A stretch of DNA of 64,000 nt. Origin: Flaccisagitta enflata (Eukaryota > Chaetognatha > Sagittoidea > Aphragmophora). Both the position numbers and the translations under genes were made by a program. Under the pieces are notes generated by a model. The model saw nothing but the letters and a program-made list of their open reading frames with translations, was not told where the DNA came from and ran no database searches. Below, in pieces: positions 33,965-45,085 of the stretch (position 1 is the first letter of the stretch; each line of letters begins with the position of its first letter). The stretch spans positions 24,490,001 through 24,554,000 of the forward strand of contig OZ231126.1 of the NCBI GenBank assembly GCA_965153355.1, given 5' to 3'.

Positions 33965-34560
33965 CCCCCAGTAGCTTGTACTGAAATGACTAAAACCAAA
34001 AAAGTCAAAATTCTACAAGCAGTTCATGTTGTGGAGCTGTCCTGGGCTTCTGTCGTCATCATTTTCAGCTTTGAAAGTTTACGTCTTGGTTTCCGAGCCT
34101 TACCATGAACTTCCCATAAGTCAATAGGAAACTAAAGATTTCAAATTGCTCAAATCAAAATTTTGACTGCAGACTTGAAATCTGCATGAAAAACTGTCTG
34201 TTGAAAGTGCTTTTCTTTTTTCAAAATTCCTTCGGGATCATTATCAAAATCCACGCTGAAGATTTTTAAAGAAGACAAGTTCAATAATTTTACAAAGAAA
34301 TCAAAAGGAAAGGTATGTTTCGCGATATTTGACAGCACTTTTGACCGCCTTTTAATTGGAATATCATAAAAAGGAAAACACTTTCTATTGACAGTTTTTT
34401 CTGCAGATTCTGAATCTGCAGTCAGAATTGGATTTTGAGAACTTCGAAGTTTTGGATTTCCTATGGAGGTAGGGTTTATAGAAGGTAAGGCGTGGCCACC
34501 TAAAAGTAGAATTTCAAAGCCAATATTGATTTCGATAGAAGCCTGAGACAAAAGCAAAAG
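33965..34560. repeat. Foldback family C, full copy
   Basis: Inverted pair TTTTGACTGCAGACTTGAAA / TCTGAATCTGCAGTCAGAA with AGTGCTTTTC and GAAAACACTT further in (34160-34240 against 34360-34440), extending outward to GAGCCTTACC / GGTAAGGCG. A second copy starts at 63530. Confidence 0.75.
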
Positions 34561-34674
34561 CAAAAGAAAAAAAAACTTCCCCAACAAAAATGACAGAACA
34601 CAACGACAGACGATAACGACAGATAATGACATAAGATGATAACAAAAACAATAAAAACAACAAAAACAACAGCA

Positions 34675-34681
34675 ACAACAA

Positions 34682-34773
<92 letters not shown>
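34675..34773. repeat. (AAC)n microsatellite
   Basis: About 33 AAC units. Six frames read as poly-Val, poly-Leu, poly-Cys, poly-Thr, artefactual. Confidence 0.97.
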
Positions 34774-34775
<2 letters not shown>

Positions 34776-34778
34776 AAC

Positions 34779-34910
34779 CTCGCATTCGTATACAAGTTGC
34801 GGACATCCGCACGAAGACGTTTTTTGGATTTCATTTTTCCAGCAAACACTTGAACTAGCATCGCTCAGGGTAAGACTAAGCGTCAATAAGTAAAGGAAAA
34901 GATGAAGCAT
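34779..34910 (-). CDS. Candidate first exon of a small secreted Cys-containing protein
   Basis: 44 codons. MLHLFLYLLTLSLTLSDASS is a textbook signal peptide, followed by SVCWKNEIQKTSSCGCPQLV and a fourth Cys. The frame reaches GAG|GTTATT at the (AAC)n tract, a weak donor in phase 0. TTGACGTCAA lies directly upstream of the ATG. No second exon was identified, so this may be chance. Confidence 0.35.
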
Positions 34911-34911
34911 T

Positions 34912-34919
34912 TGACGTCA
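34912..34919. promoter_or_regulatory. CRE-like palindrome TGACGTCA
   Basis: Exact CREB/ATF consensus octamer two bases upstream of the candidate secreted-protein ATG. Too close to the ATG for a usual promoter site; coincidence is possible. Confidence 0.25.
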
Positions 34920-35374
34920 AGACGGTGTGCGCGGTCCTTTCAAATCTTGAATAGGTGAAAGATCACCCATTTCTGGCAGGAAATCTATCATGTCTATCTG
35001 TGTACCCTTTTTTATTTTGAACCGGTTGTTCTCCATCTTGAGACGCCATCGTTACAGCAAGGGAGAGATGATTACAACTCTTCATCATCCTATGGCTCAT
35101 TAGAGATTGATTGAGAATGACTTTGTATCCATCTCAAACTGTAACAAGTTAACCACAGTAGCAACGTTGTTGCAAATAAAGGCAATGGCGTCAGGCACTC
35201 AAAAAACAAAATCTTACTTAACTTTCAAATATCACTGTAGAGCTGTCTCTCACCCAATTTTTACTGAATTTGTGGGATTCAGGAAGATTTTCAAAAGGAC
35301 GATGCCGACTGCATTTTTAGTCACGTTCTAAGCGACTCTACACCCTGCTATGTTGGTACGTCAGTTGGTCGGTC

Positions 35375-35980
35375 GATTGGTCCCCTTTTTGGACAGCGGC
35401 CCCGAAGGGGTCGATGACCTCTGCTTTCACACATATGGGGAATTTTCTCCTTCTCCTCCTTCTCCTCCTTTTCCGTCCGTCCGTCCCCCCCCCAGGCTCG
35501 AGGCTCAAATCCCAGTCCTGAGACCCAAATCCCAGCCTCGCGGCTCAAATCCTAGCCTAAAGGCGCAAATCCTAGCCTGGAGACCCAAATCCAAACCTGG
35601 AGGCCCAAATTTCAGCCTTGAGGCCCAATCCCAGCCAATAGACCCAGATCCCAGCCTCCAAACTAGGATTTGGGCCTCCAGGCTAGGATTTGGGCCTCCA
35701 GGCTAGGATTTGGGCCTCCAGGCTAGGATTTGGGCCTTGAGGCTAGGATTTGGGCCATGAGGCTTGGATTTGGGTCTCAGGACTGGGATTCGAGCCTCGA
35801 GCCTGGGGGGGGGGCGAACGGACGGAGAGGGAGGAGGAGGGGAAGGAGGAGAAGGAGAAAATTCCCCATATGTATGAAAGCAGAGGTCATCGACCCCTTC
35901 TGAGCCGCTGCCCTGCTTCCCCTTCAACTTTAAGCACAACCTACTTAGGCAGGGCAAGGGTACCACTGACCATCTAAAGC
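35375..35980. repeat. Family 2 foldback, best preserved copy
   Basis: CAGCGGCCCCGAAGGGGTCG, a CTCCTTCTCC tract, GTCCGTCCCCCCCCC, about nine ~19-bp units (AAATCCCAGCCTCGCGGCTC type), then the same units inverted from ~35660 (GGATTTGGGCCTCCAGGCTA), inverted tracts and GCAGGGCAAGGGTACCACTG. Preceded by a Family 1-like GTTGGTCGGTCG tract at 35322-35385. Confidence 0.75.
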
Positions 35981-36046
35981 TTTTGCGACTATTACTTTTT
36001 TGGCATTTTTTAGCTTTTTGAGCATACAGCTCCTGCCCAGATGCCC

Positions 36047-36116
36047 TAGCAACCTTCTCCAGCCCTGCTCCTGCCCACCCACACACGACTAGGGTAGCCG
36101 TGTATCCCTCCTGGTT
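36047..36116 (+). repeat. Family 1 right-end fragment
   Basis: CCTGCCCACCCACACACGAC and GGTAGCCGTGTATCCCTCCT, matching the right end of fuller copies. Confidence 0.55.
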
Positions 36117-36149
36117 GTCTTTCAATTTTTGCAGGAGCTGAATGTAAAT

Positions 36150-37285
36150 GAAGTTGATATGGTCGGAGGTCCCAATAATTGAAATTTTACTGTACTTTGG
36201 AAGATCACTGTAGCTATGTTTCTGAACCAATTTGTGAGATAAAGAAAGGATTTTGACAGATGTTTTAAACACCGCAAGCTGTAATTATCCTCTTTTATTT
36301 GTTTTGAAATTATTTGCAAACGAAGTTGAAAAGGTCTGAGGTCACAAAAATAGAAATTTTACTGTACTTTGGGAGATCACTGTAGCTATGTTTCTGAACC
36401 AATTTGGACAAAATTTGTGAGGTATAGGAAGGATTTTGACAGATCTTTTATACACCGCAAGCTGTATTTTTCCTCTTTTGTTTGTTTAGAAATTATTTGC
36501 GAACAAAGTTGATAAGGTCTGAGGTAAAAAAATAGAAATATTACTGTACTTTGGGAGATCACTGTAGCTATGTTTCTGAACCGATTTGGACAAAATTTGT
36601 GAGATATAGGAAGGATTTTGACAGATCTTTCAAAAACCGCAAGCTGTATTTTTCCTCCTTTGTTTATTTAGAAATTATTTGCAAACAAAGTTGATAAGGT
36701 CTGAGGTCACAAAAATAGAAATTTTACTGTACTTTGTCAGATCACTGTAGCTATGTTTCTGAACCAATTTGGACGAAATTTGTGAGATTCTGAAAGGATT
36801 TTGAAAGATCTCTCTGATGAGACCAACCGCGATTTTTTGTATCAAAGCGTTTAGAAGCAATATGCAAATGAAGTTAAGTTGTTCAGCCATGTACCACTGC
36901 AACAACCCCTAGGACTTCATTTTGGCCAATTGTTGACCAAAAATCCAAATGAACCATATTTTTGTGCTGAAACATACTGATTAGAATGCATATTTTCCAA
37001 AAAAATCAACAATTTTGGTTTTCGTCATTTTTTACAACCACCTTCATCAGGACCTAATATTTGGCCAATTTACGCCCTGTACCTACCCCTCATGGGGCAC
37101 CCCTCATGACCACCCACACCACCACCTACCTTATGTTTTCTTTGTCCAACAAGCCTAAGAATGAGACTTTTTGCCAAAATCTTGACCATTTTTGCATTAT
37201 TTTAGTTTTCAGGCTCCCACATCAAATTTGGCTCTTTTTGGCCACCAATGATGTTTTCCCACTTATATACACCATGCCCCAATGC
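36150..37285 (-). repeat. Right inverted arm of the 7-kb foldback
   Basis: 36150-36754: four ~182-bp tandem units (AGATCACTGTAGCTATGTTT). 36755-37285: reverse complement of 31633-32213, including the shared MLQWYMAEQLNF frame, which I regard as non-coding repeat. Confidence 0.85.
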
Positions 37286-37321
37286 AAAAAACCGCGGCCA
37301 GCTCAAGGGGACGATATGAGG

Positions 37322-37555
37322 TCATTCTGAGACACCCCACTCCAGAGATGTGTCTTCATAATCGTTAGAACCTTCCGTCGCGGCCATGATGACGTCGTAG
37401 ACTTGCCGACATTGATCCATTTCTTGTGACAGTTTGTCCTTCATAACGCAAAGTCTTTCCGTTCTCGGACATTGATTCAAACCAAAAAAGGACACCCGAG
37501 AAGACGTAGACGCAGTCGAACGGTTATCGTCGCTGTTGAAAGCCGCCATTGTCAC
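37322..37555 (-). pseudogene. Retrotransposon gag 5' end, separated by the foldback
   Basis: ATG at 37555: MTMAAFNSDDNRSTASTSSR, then LSQEMDQCRQVYDVIMAA and DYEDTSLEW. The TCT CTG GAG T codons fall in the same phase as at 30243-30254, so the piece is best explained as gag cut off by the 7-kb insertion. Confidence 0.6.
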
Positions 37556-37682
37556 AATATCGCCCCGGGATGTCGAAAGAAAAGTCCGAGAGAAGAGTTG
37601 ATTTTAAAATTGTTGAAATATGTTTAGCCCACGTAAACGATAGCTCGACTCTGGTATAGCTTTGTCTTGTAGAAATCTCTTA

Positions 37683-38035
37683 CTGTCTGACGATGGTAGA
37701 CGCAAAGGAAATTAGGCGTAGATTGGAAAATGGTGTTGCGATGGTCTCGTTCTTTAGGAAAAATTTCAACAATCTGAGAGGGGGACAAAATGAAAGGGAA
37801 ATTGGGCATGAATATTGGTCAACCAATGCATGAAAACAACATGGGATCAGGATAGACTAAGAGCAGAAAACAGCCAATAACAACATGTACATCTTATGCA
37901 GAGGTTATGAAGCCAGATCAGTACACTGCCCCCGCCCTGCCCATCCCACTAAATTCACCCATGTCACCCCAATAATCAGTTGACCGGACAGAGCGATAAA
38001 ACAATAAAAAATCCCGATGACAAGACAAAATAATA
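37683..38035 (+). repeat. Dispersed repeat A
   Basis: Similar (roughly three quarters by eye) to 51430-51850: GATTGGAAAAT, AAATTTCAACAA, AATGAAAGGGAAA, CAACATG and GACAAGACAAAATAA-type blocks in the same order. It lies directly upstream of the retrotransposon gag start. Confidence 0.65.
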
Positions 38036-38390
38036 AAACACTAAAAACACTAAAATGATAAAACTTACTTTAGGCCCAATTTCCATGGTTTCCTACCAGC
38101 GTTGTAATTGTCATTAAGGTCAGATGTCCGTTCATATGTCTCTGAAATAAAAGAGATGAGAGACTTATGAAAGACATGAAATTCCTGGGCGCACATCATG
38201 AAAATCACGCAAAATCACACATGCCATTAAGAAGCGATGCCACAATGATGTATACGTAAGTAAAAATCGAAGCATAAAAATATACAACGAAGAAAAATGC
38301 AAAGAGGAATGAAACAAGCCCAAGAGGGCAACAGTCGCATGCGTCAGGAAATGACAAACAAAAGGCCAGGCGATATGTATTGATACAATG

Positions 38391-38660
38391 TTGATACAAT
38401 CTCGATACAATATCAAGACAATATCAATACAATATCAATATGATACAATACCCAAAACACCAAAACATACCCAAAAATACCCAAAAATACCCAAAAATAC
38501 CCAAAAATACCAAAAAATACCTAAAAATAACTGAAAGTACCCTAAAGTACCCCAAGTACCCAGAAAAACTTAAGTACCCTAAAGTACTCTAAAGTACCCT
38601 GAAGTACCCTAAAGTACCCTGAAATACCCTAGAGTACCTTAGATTACCTTTAAAAACCTT
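38391..38660. repeat. Minisatellites (CAATATCAATA, AATACCCAAA, GTACCCTAAA)
   Basis: Three short-period arrays in succession. The last is the reverse complement of the GGGTACTTTA array of the 30.4-kb Family 1 copy, and leads into a Family 1 end at 38683-38764. Confidence 0.85.
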
Positions 38661-38682
38661 AAAAAGTCATAATTTTAGAAAT

Positions 38683-38764
38683 GTGACGGACCGACGGACG
38701 GACGGACCTACTGACCTACTGACCGACACGGCAAGGTGTAGAGTCGCGTGCACGCGACTAAAAA
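38683..38764 (-). repeat. Family 1 copy (hairpin end GTCGCGTGCACGCGAC)
   Basis: GACGGACCGACGGACGGACG core then TAGAGTCGCGTGCACGCGAC and TAAAAA, minus orientation. Confidence 0.75.
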
Positions 38765-38890
38765 TACGTGAAAACACGTAACTCCAATTTTTGATAAAAG
38801 AGCAAGGCAAGATGGTTAGAACCAGCGCACCATCCACAAAAAATGGAAACGCTCAAAAACAAAAGGCATAGAATTGGAAAGAAAGAAGAA

Positions 38891-39199
38891 GACAGGAGAC
38901 AACGCCCCTCGCCACCTCTCACGCTGATAAGGTAGAACTAGGAAAACATAAGATCTCGTTCTGAGCCTAGAGGTTGAGTAAGGTAGCAATTTTTGAGTCG
39001 GCTCCTTAGCTGAAGTGCTGATGAGTGGATTGAAAGAGTTTTTGGACTTAGATTATAGAATTTGACTGCAAAAAACTCAATTGGAAGTAATATACGATAT
39101 TTATGCAAATTTGGTCAAAAAGTAGTGGAGTTGGCTTGAGGACAATATTGGGAAAAAACAAGCTGGTGGATTTGGATTTTTTTGGCCCAAATCCCTTAA
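38891..39199 (+). repeat. Repeat D copy 1, left part
   Basis: Starts GACAGGAGACAACGCCCC and is nearly identical (about 98%) to 49339-49646. It breaks at TTAA where the 8.46-kb insertion begins. Confidence 0.9.
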
Positions 39200-39449
39200 G
39201 GACTGTAACAGCTGAAATGAAAAAAATTTCCGATTGACCTTTCAGTTGGTGATTATGTGTGGCAGAAGTGTAGCAAACAATTGGTGGGTCTGTTGGCAGT
39301 TATAACCCCCCCTGCCCTTAAGGGGACCAACTTAAGGGGTCCTAAAAATCCAATTTTTTGAGAAAAAAAATTTCCCTCTTTAAAAGCCCGTAAAAAAATC
39401 CTACAAGACAATTCATGAGGAAAAATTTGTGAAAAAATTATTTTCCTGG

Positions 39450-40740
39450 CCAAAAAAACACAATTTAGGGTGTTTTTGGGGTCAAATGGCCATTTTTTCA
39501 AGATTGACCCCCTATTATGAGGCCAGAACTGGATGAGTCAACCAAAAATCTATCTCCTTGTCAAATTTTGGACTCGTTGGAAAGTTACATTGGCCGCTAT
39601 GGCCTATTTTAGCTGTTTTTAGGGTGTTTTTGGGGTCAAATGGCTATTTTTTCAAAATTGACCCCCTATTATGAGGTCAGAGCTGGATTAATCAGCCAAA
39701 AATCTATCTCCTTGTCAAATTCTGGACTCACTGGAACCCTACAATGGCCGCGATGGCCTATTTTAGCTGTTTTTAGGGTGTTTTTGGGGTCAAATGGCCA
39801 TTTTTTCAAAATTGACCCCCTATTATGAGGTCAGAACTGGATTAGTCAGCCAAAAATCTATCTCCTTGTCAAATTTTGGACTCATTGGAACCCTACAATG
39901 GCCGCGATGGCCTATTTTAGCTGTTTTTAGGGTGTTTTTGGGGTCAAATGGCCTTTTTTTCAAAGTTGACCCCTTATTATGAGGCCAGAACTGAATGAGT
40001 CAGCTGAAAATCTATCTCCTTGTCAAATTTTGGACTCATTGGAAGCTTACACTGGCTGCAATGGCCTAATCTAGCTGTATTTGGAGTGTTTTGGGGGTCA
40101 AATGGCCATTTTTTCAAATATGACCCACTATCATGAGGCTAGAATTGGATGAGTCAGCTAAAAACATATCTCCTTGTCAAATTTTGGACTCATTGGAACA
40201 CTGCTATGGCCGCAACAGCCTATTTAAGCTGTTTTGAAGGTGTTTTGGGGTTCAAAAGGCTATTTTTTTCAACATTGACTCCCTCTTTTGTAGTCAGATT
40301 TGATTGCATCAGCTGAAAAGTTATCTTCTTGTCAAATTTTGGTCTCTTTTGAACCCACCATGACTTTTTTTCAGCTGTTTTTTGGGGGTTTTAGGGGTCA
40401 AGCGGCCATTTAAAAAAAAATTGACTCAATTCTTTGAGGCCAAAAACGGTTGTCAGCTGAAAATCCACTTCCCTATTACAAATCCGACTTAGACTTTAGA
40501 GTCATTGCAAGCACTGCCCAGATAATCAATGCAGAAACTTCTGCTGACTTCAGCCGACTTCTGCATTGGCATTTAGGACTTATTGGAACCCTACTCATTT
40601 TGCTGTTTTTGGGTGTTTTGGGGGTCAAAGACCCATTACTCCAGAGGAACCCTGTATTTCAGCTGAAAATCTTCCTTTGTTAAATCAAGGACTCATAAGT
40701 TACCCTAATAAGTGTTTTGGATATCAAATGGCCAATTCTA
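39450..40740 (+). repeat. 154-bp tandem repeat, ~8 copies
   Basis: GGTCAAATGGCCATTTTTTC recurs at 39480, 39634, 39788 and 39942, then in increasingly diverged form. Each unit contains CTATCTCCTTGTCAAATTTT and GGACTCATTGGAA. Short frames through it (MAIFSKLTPYYEVR) follow the period and are not genes. Confidence 0.92.
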
Positions 40741-41021
40741 GTTGCAGGCACCCGTTGGTCCGTCTGTCATCAGTCCATCCATCAGTCACTGTGAATCCTG
40801 AGAACCGCCAGGACGATTTTTAGATGACAAAGTTTCTCTCCAGTTTGGTACAGTCCGCATGTAGGAATCAAGAACTGATTATTAAATAATTGAAGCGGGG
40901 TCACAATATCATTGCGGATGGGCGGGCAGAGGCATCCAACCCCCAGCCTCACCCCAACCCCACCCCCCTCCAACACACTCGCGCATACACAATACCAACT
41001 GCAGCAGCATGAATGCGCGTT

Positions 41022-41105
41022 TTTCGCGTTTTCGACTCAAGCTTGACGGACTAACGGACGGACCAATGGACAGTCAAATAGACAGAGGGGCGCACAAAGC
41101 CGCAA
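41022..41105 (-). repeat. Family 1 fragment
   Basis: GACTAACGGACGGACC-type core after TTTTCGCGTTTTCGACTCAA; preceded by CGGGCGGGCAGAGGC-like right-end sequence at 40915-40985. Confidence 0.5.
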
Positions 41106-41269
41106 CCAAAAATATTGCATCTGGCAATTTCTTTTTATTTGATAGGTCGCAATGTATATCTTTATGAATAAATGAATTAATGAATAAATACAATAATCAA
41201 TAAATAAAGAAAAAATCTTCATTTTCATTTCAGTCCATGAGCACTAGTTGAAAGTAAAACAAATGACGC

Positions 41270-41482
41270 GGGTTACAATATTGTTGCAGACGGGTGGGCA
41301 GGGGTATCCAACCCCCAACCGTACCCCACCACAACCCCAAATACCCCTCTTACACATAAAAATTAACTGCAGCATCATAAATGCGCGTTTTTCAATTTGA
41401 GTGTGACAAACAGATGGACCGACAGACCAACGGACCAACGAACGGACAAAGCCTCTTATAGACTTTCGTGTCCGCAACTAAA
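41270..41482 (-). repeat. Family 1 variant copy
   Basis: GCAGACGGGTGGGCAGGGG, GACAGACCAACGGACCAACG core and AGACTTTCGTGTCCGCAACT with TAAAAA at the end. Confidence 0.6.
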
Positions 41483-41703
41483 AATACTTTTTTGTGGCAG
41501 GGGGGGGGGGGCATGGGTGTGGATGGGGGTTGGATGCCCCTGCCCAATAATGTGACCCCGTGTCACTTGTTCTGCCAATAACAGTTGTATCAATGGCCAG
41601 AACTGGATGTGTCAAAAGGAAAACAACCTGCCTGCAATCTTTGCAGTGCATTGTCATATTCTATCCAAGCTGCGATGGCCATTTTAATTAGCTTTTCCAG
41701 CGA

Positions 41704-41905
41704 GCAAGACCGGATACACGGCTACCGAAGTTGTGTGCGGGTGGGCAGGGGCCATATTTGAGGTCACTAGACCATTTAGGCAGGAGCAGTGAGGTTAAAG
41801 AAATAAAGTCATAAAAAAAGCAAAATGAGGACCGACCGACCGACAGACCAACTGACGGACGGACGGACAAAGCAGGTTGTAGAGTCGCGTGCACGCGACT
41901 AAAAA
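41704..41905 (-). repeat. Family 1, full-length copy
   Basis: Left GCAAGACCGGATACACGGCT, middle GGGTGGGCAGGGGC, core GACCGACCGACCGACAGACC, right GTCGCGTGCACGCGACTAAA. About 200 bp, no coding frame. Confidence 0.8.
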
Positions 41906-42023
41906 TTGTACTGCGACGTCCACAGACAGACATGGTATATATCTCCTTGTAGAATTGCAAGTTTGGAAACGATTGCATTCAAGGTGGATCACTCCTTCCT
42001 CCACCGCTGTTACCTAGATCCCT

Positions 42024-42170
42024 TCAAGCACTGTCATAATTCATATCCACTCCCTGATCGTCTTTGTCGATGTCGCCGTTATCATCATCACCGTCTTTTT
42101 TGTCACTGTAATCGTTGTCATTGTTGTCGTTGTCTCCGGCCGCCGTGTAATACAGGAATAGTAAATGCAT
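42024..42170 (-). CDS. Short acidic Asp/Asn-rich ORF
   Basis: 48 codons from ATG at 42170: an initial hydrophobic MHLLFLYY, then GDNDNNDNDYSDKKDGDDDN and QGVDMNYDSA before TGA. Composition resembles the other acidic minus-strand pieces at 43.1-45.2 kb. It could be a low-complexity artefact; no homology claimed. Confidence 0.2.
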   Translation of the reverse strand: MHLLFLYYTAAGDNDNNDNDYSDKKDGDDDNGDIDKDDQGVDMNYDSA

Positions 42171-43137
42171 CTCTATTCATGGACATCCTCCTCTTCTCCC
42201 AATCTCTCTCCTCCCTCCCCCCTCCCTCCTCCTCCTCCTCAGCCACCATCCTGCATTTGGGTGCTTCACATAGCAAAAAGTTGCTTATTCCTTTTCATCC
42301 TCTTGACCTAATGTGGAGTGGTCAATTTTACGACCCTTACCATTTTTCTTTTATCAAAAGTCATTCATCTTCCGTTTTTTAAAAAATTGTTTTTGAGAGC
42401 CTAATTTGTATATTGCAGTGGGATAAAAAAATATGCTGATCTTTTTTGAATTAGCTTTTACAAAGTTCTGCTCTTTAAAGAATCGTTAATCTGCCTTTTC
42501 ACAAGCTCTTTTGTAACTTATGCTGTGATATTTAGATTTATTTCTATAAAAATCATGATTTTATAAAACTAACAATTGTTCCTTTTGTAACAAGACTACA
42601 CAGGATTTTGCTGAATTCTGGGAAATCTGAGGAAACTTTAAGGCCAAAACAAAAACGGAAGATGAAGGAATTTTGAAAAAAGGAAAATGGTCATCTTCAT
42701 GATTTCTTTCACTCCGTATCAGGTTGGCGGGACGAAAAGAAAATCAAATTTTTTGCTATGCGAAGCCCCCAAATCCTGCATATACAACTAATTTCCGACG
42801 ATGAACAAATTTTCCTGAAAAGAGCTTGTTTTGTCCCCTCTTCTGGTGACAATAGTGACAATATTCAAGAAGAATTCTCTTACTGACGCTAGTCATCCCA
42901 AAGTTCTTACTCACCTATGCCACTGCCTTGGAATACATTACCATTTAATTGCTCATTTAAGCTCATTCTCACTTCACCCAACCCATCATAAACACAGCCA
43001 TCTTATCAGCCTCTATGCAGAAAACTGACTGAATTATAAGCGAAAACGTTCAATTTTTTTTTCATGGATAAAACATTCATTTCAAAATATCAAAATTTCA
43101 GAACCTAAAAGAATGAGTAAAACGAGGAATTTCGCTT

Positions 43138-43322
43138 TCATGACAGCGACGACTTCTTCTTAATGAAAACGCTCCTAGTCGCTCCTACTCCTCCTCCTTC
43201 ATTGTCAAATTTTGGGTACTGATCTTTTTCAATGCCGGCAAAGTTACTGAAGATTGAATCACAAAATCGGTCTTCTTTGCTTTCGACGGCGGCGGCCACT
43301 CCTCCTCCCTCAAAAGGCAATT
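43138..43322 (-). CDS. Candidate 3'-terminal exon, acidic protein inside the TTAA segment
   Basis: After a possible acceptor GTGGTCAG, the frame encodes LPFEGGGVAAAVESKEDRF, CDSIFSNFAGIEKDQYPKFD and ATRSVFIKKKSSLS before TGA. EDRFCDSIFSNF...I has the spacing of a BESS motif (a protein-interaction helix pair in MADF-type DNA-binding proteins), but this is a weak resemblance. Overlapping frames are also open. Confidence 0.3.
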
Positions 43323-43432
43323 CTGACCACTACCACTGCCGCTTCCGCCGCCATCATAATCGCGCATTTTCCGCTGCCTCTTTGGCTTCTTTGGTCGCCA
43401 ACCCCTTGTCCAGCTGTATATGAGGTTCTTGT

Positions 43433-43536
43433 AAATGCTGTGGTTGTTGTTGATGTTATTGTTATTATTGTTGTTATCGTTGTGCTGGTTGTGGTTGTCG
43501 TTGTTGTTGTGGTTGTCGTTGTTGTCGTTGTTGTCG

Positions 43537-43621
<85 letters not shown>

Positions 43622-43700
43622 GGTTGTTGTTGTTGTTGTTGTTGTTGTCGTTGTGGTTGTTGTTGTTGATGATGTTGTTGTCGATGTTGTTATTGATGTG
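43433..43700. repeat. (GTT)n microsatellite
   Basis: Mostly GTT with interspersed GTC, GTG and GAT; perfect for ~120 bp. Poly-Asn/Val/Leu frames are artefacts. Confidence 0.97.
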
Positions 43701-43830
43701 GTTTTTGTTGTTATCAGCGCTGTTGCTGCTACGGTTCTTTTTTTGTTTTTCCAACTGGCGCGGATATTGCTTCAATTGTCATTTATCTTCCTCGTTTTCA
43801 TCATAGTCATCTTCCCACTCAATTTCTACT

Positions 43831-44445
43831 CACCATCCGTTCAAACTACCGCCAGGCGGTTTTCAGTATTACTCTGGATTTTCTGCTTGTTTACACTCAA
43901 TATGGACCTCCTGAACAAGAATCCAGCTTCAAAAAAATCTTTCTTGTGGCGCCTTTTGAAAAAAATCCAAAATTGATAGTTTTTTCTCTTATTTTGAAGT
44001 CAGAATTTTTAGGGTTGTTAGAAGATCTTTTTAGATAGCATATCTGAATTCCTGATAAAATTTCCTTTCATTTGATAGGTCGCACTATATGTTTTTGAAA
44101 AGAAATAAAATTTTTAATTTCTAAGCCACCGTTACAAAAAGTAATGGTGGCTAAAAAATTGAAAATTTGATCTATTTTGAAAAATATATAGTGTTACCTA
44201 TCAAACGAAAGGAAATTTTATCAGGAGTTCAAATATGCTATCTAAAAAGGTTTTCTAACAACCCTCTAGAGTCTGGGTGCAATATAGAATGAAAAATTAT
44301 CAATTTTGGATTTTTTTCAAAAAGCGCCACAAGAAAGATTTCTTTGAAGCTGGATCCTAGTTCAGGAAGTCCATCCTGAGTAAATTCAAGCGGAAAATTC
44401 AGAGTAGTACTAAAAACCGCCTGGCGGTAATTTGGATGGATGGTG
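43831..44445. mobile_element. 615-bp palindromic element, TACT duplication
   Basis: Ends CACCATCCGTTC / GGATGGATGGTG; the two ~300-bp halves are reverse complements around ~44138 (CGCCAGGCGG near each end). TACT repeats exactly at 43827-43830 and 44446-44449. It splits an acidic minus-strand coding-like sequence. Confidence 0.8.
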
Positions 44446-44590
44446 TACTCCTCCTCCTCCTCCTCCACCCCTGGTTCTTGTTCCGTCGCTTCCAGCAATC
44501 TTGCGTTGACGGAGATGGCTTCTTGCATTATTGTTGATTGCGATTCGGGAAATTCCATGCCATGACTTGAAGCTGCCTCAGTCTCATCTC
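44440..44590 (-). CDS. Candidate internal exon, acidic protein
   Basis: Encodes DETEAASSHGMEFPESQSTI, MQEAISVNARLLEATEQEPG and a run of Glu before the palindromic insertion. A possible acceptor lies at GGGCAGGAG (44590 region). Beyond the palindrome (43780-43826) another frame encodes VEIEWEDDYDENEEDK and a stop. Confidence 0.3.
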
Positions 44591-44831
44591 CTGCCCGCAA
44601 ATTGCAAAGTAATTGTTCGGCGTTACAAAGACGGGTTCCTGAGCAGGATGATTATGATTTATGATTATGTTGATGAGTACAAAAACAGACGAGAAAGATG
44701 ATGAACAATGATAAGAACTTGTAAGATGACGTGAGATGCTAGTCATGTCACGACTTACAGTGATGAAACTGATGATAGGCTGATGAAACTTGTGATGATA
44801 ATGATGAAGAAATTAAAGATGGATGATGGTC

Positions 44832-44920
<89 letters not shown>

Positions 44921-44969
44921 AATGATGATAATGATGATGATAATGATGATAATGATGATAATGATGATA

Positions 44970-45047
<78 letters not shown>

Positions 45048-45060
45048 GTGATGGTAATGA
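44832..45060. repeat. (GAT)n microsatellite
   Basis: About 75 GAT units with interspersed AAT; Asp, Met and Ile homopolymer frames are artefacts. It would lie in the intron between the two candidate acidic exons. Confidence 0.97.
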
Positions 45061-45085
45061 TTATGATTAGAAGTTTAGAACTTAC

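Larger units (their letters stand above)
30258..37319. mobile_element. 7-kb foldback element inserted in the retrotransposon gag
   Basis: Perfect 33-bp terminal inverted repeats (30258-30290 and 37287-37319; core CCGCGGCCAGCTCAAGGGG). Inner inverted arms: 31633-32213 against ~36755-37285 at roughly 95% identity, followed in both arms by ~183-bp tandem repeats (33101-33560 and 36150-36754). Later insertions (30291-31632, 32214-33100) lengthen the left arm. The centre (33.6-36.1 kb) holds Family 2 copies and other repeats. The architecture resembles FB/Galileo foldback transposons, but no transposase is visible. Confidence 0.75.

Noticed and set aside
39640-39982. Repeated peptide MAIFSKLTPYYEVR with 51-residue spacing
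   Set aside because: The 154-bp period is one more than a multiple of 3, so each copy is in a different frame and stops before the next.
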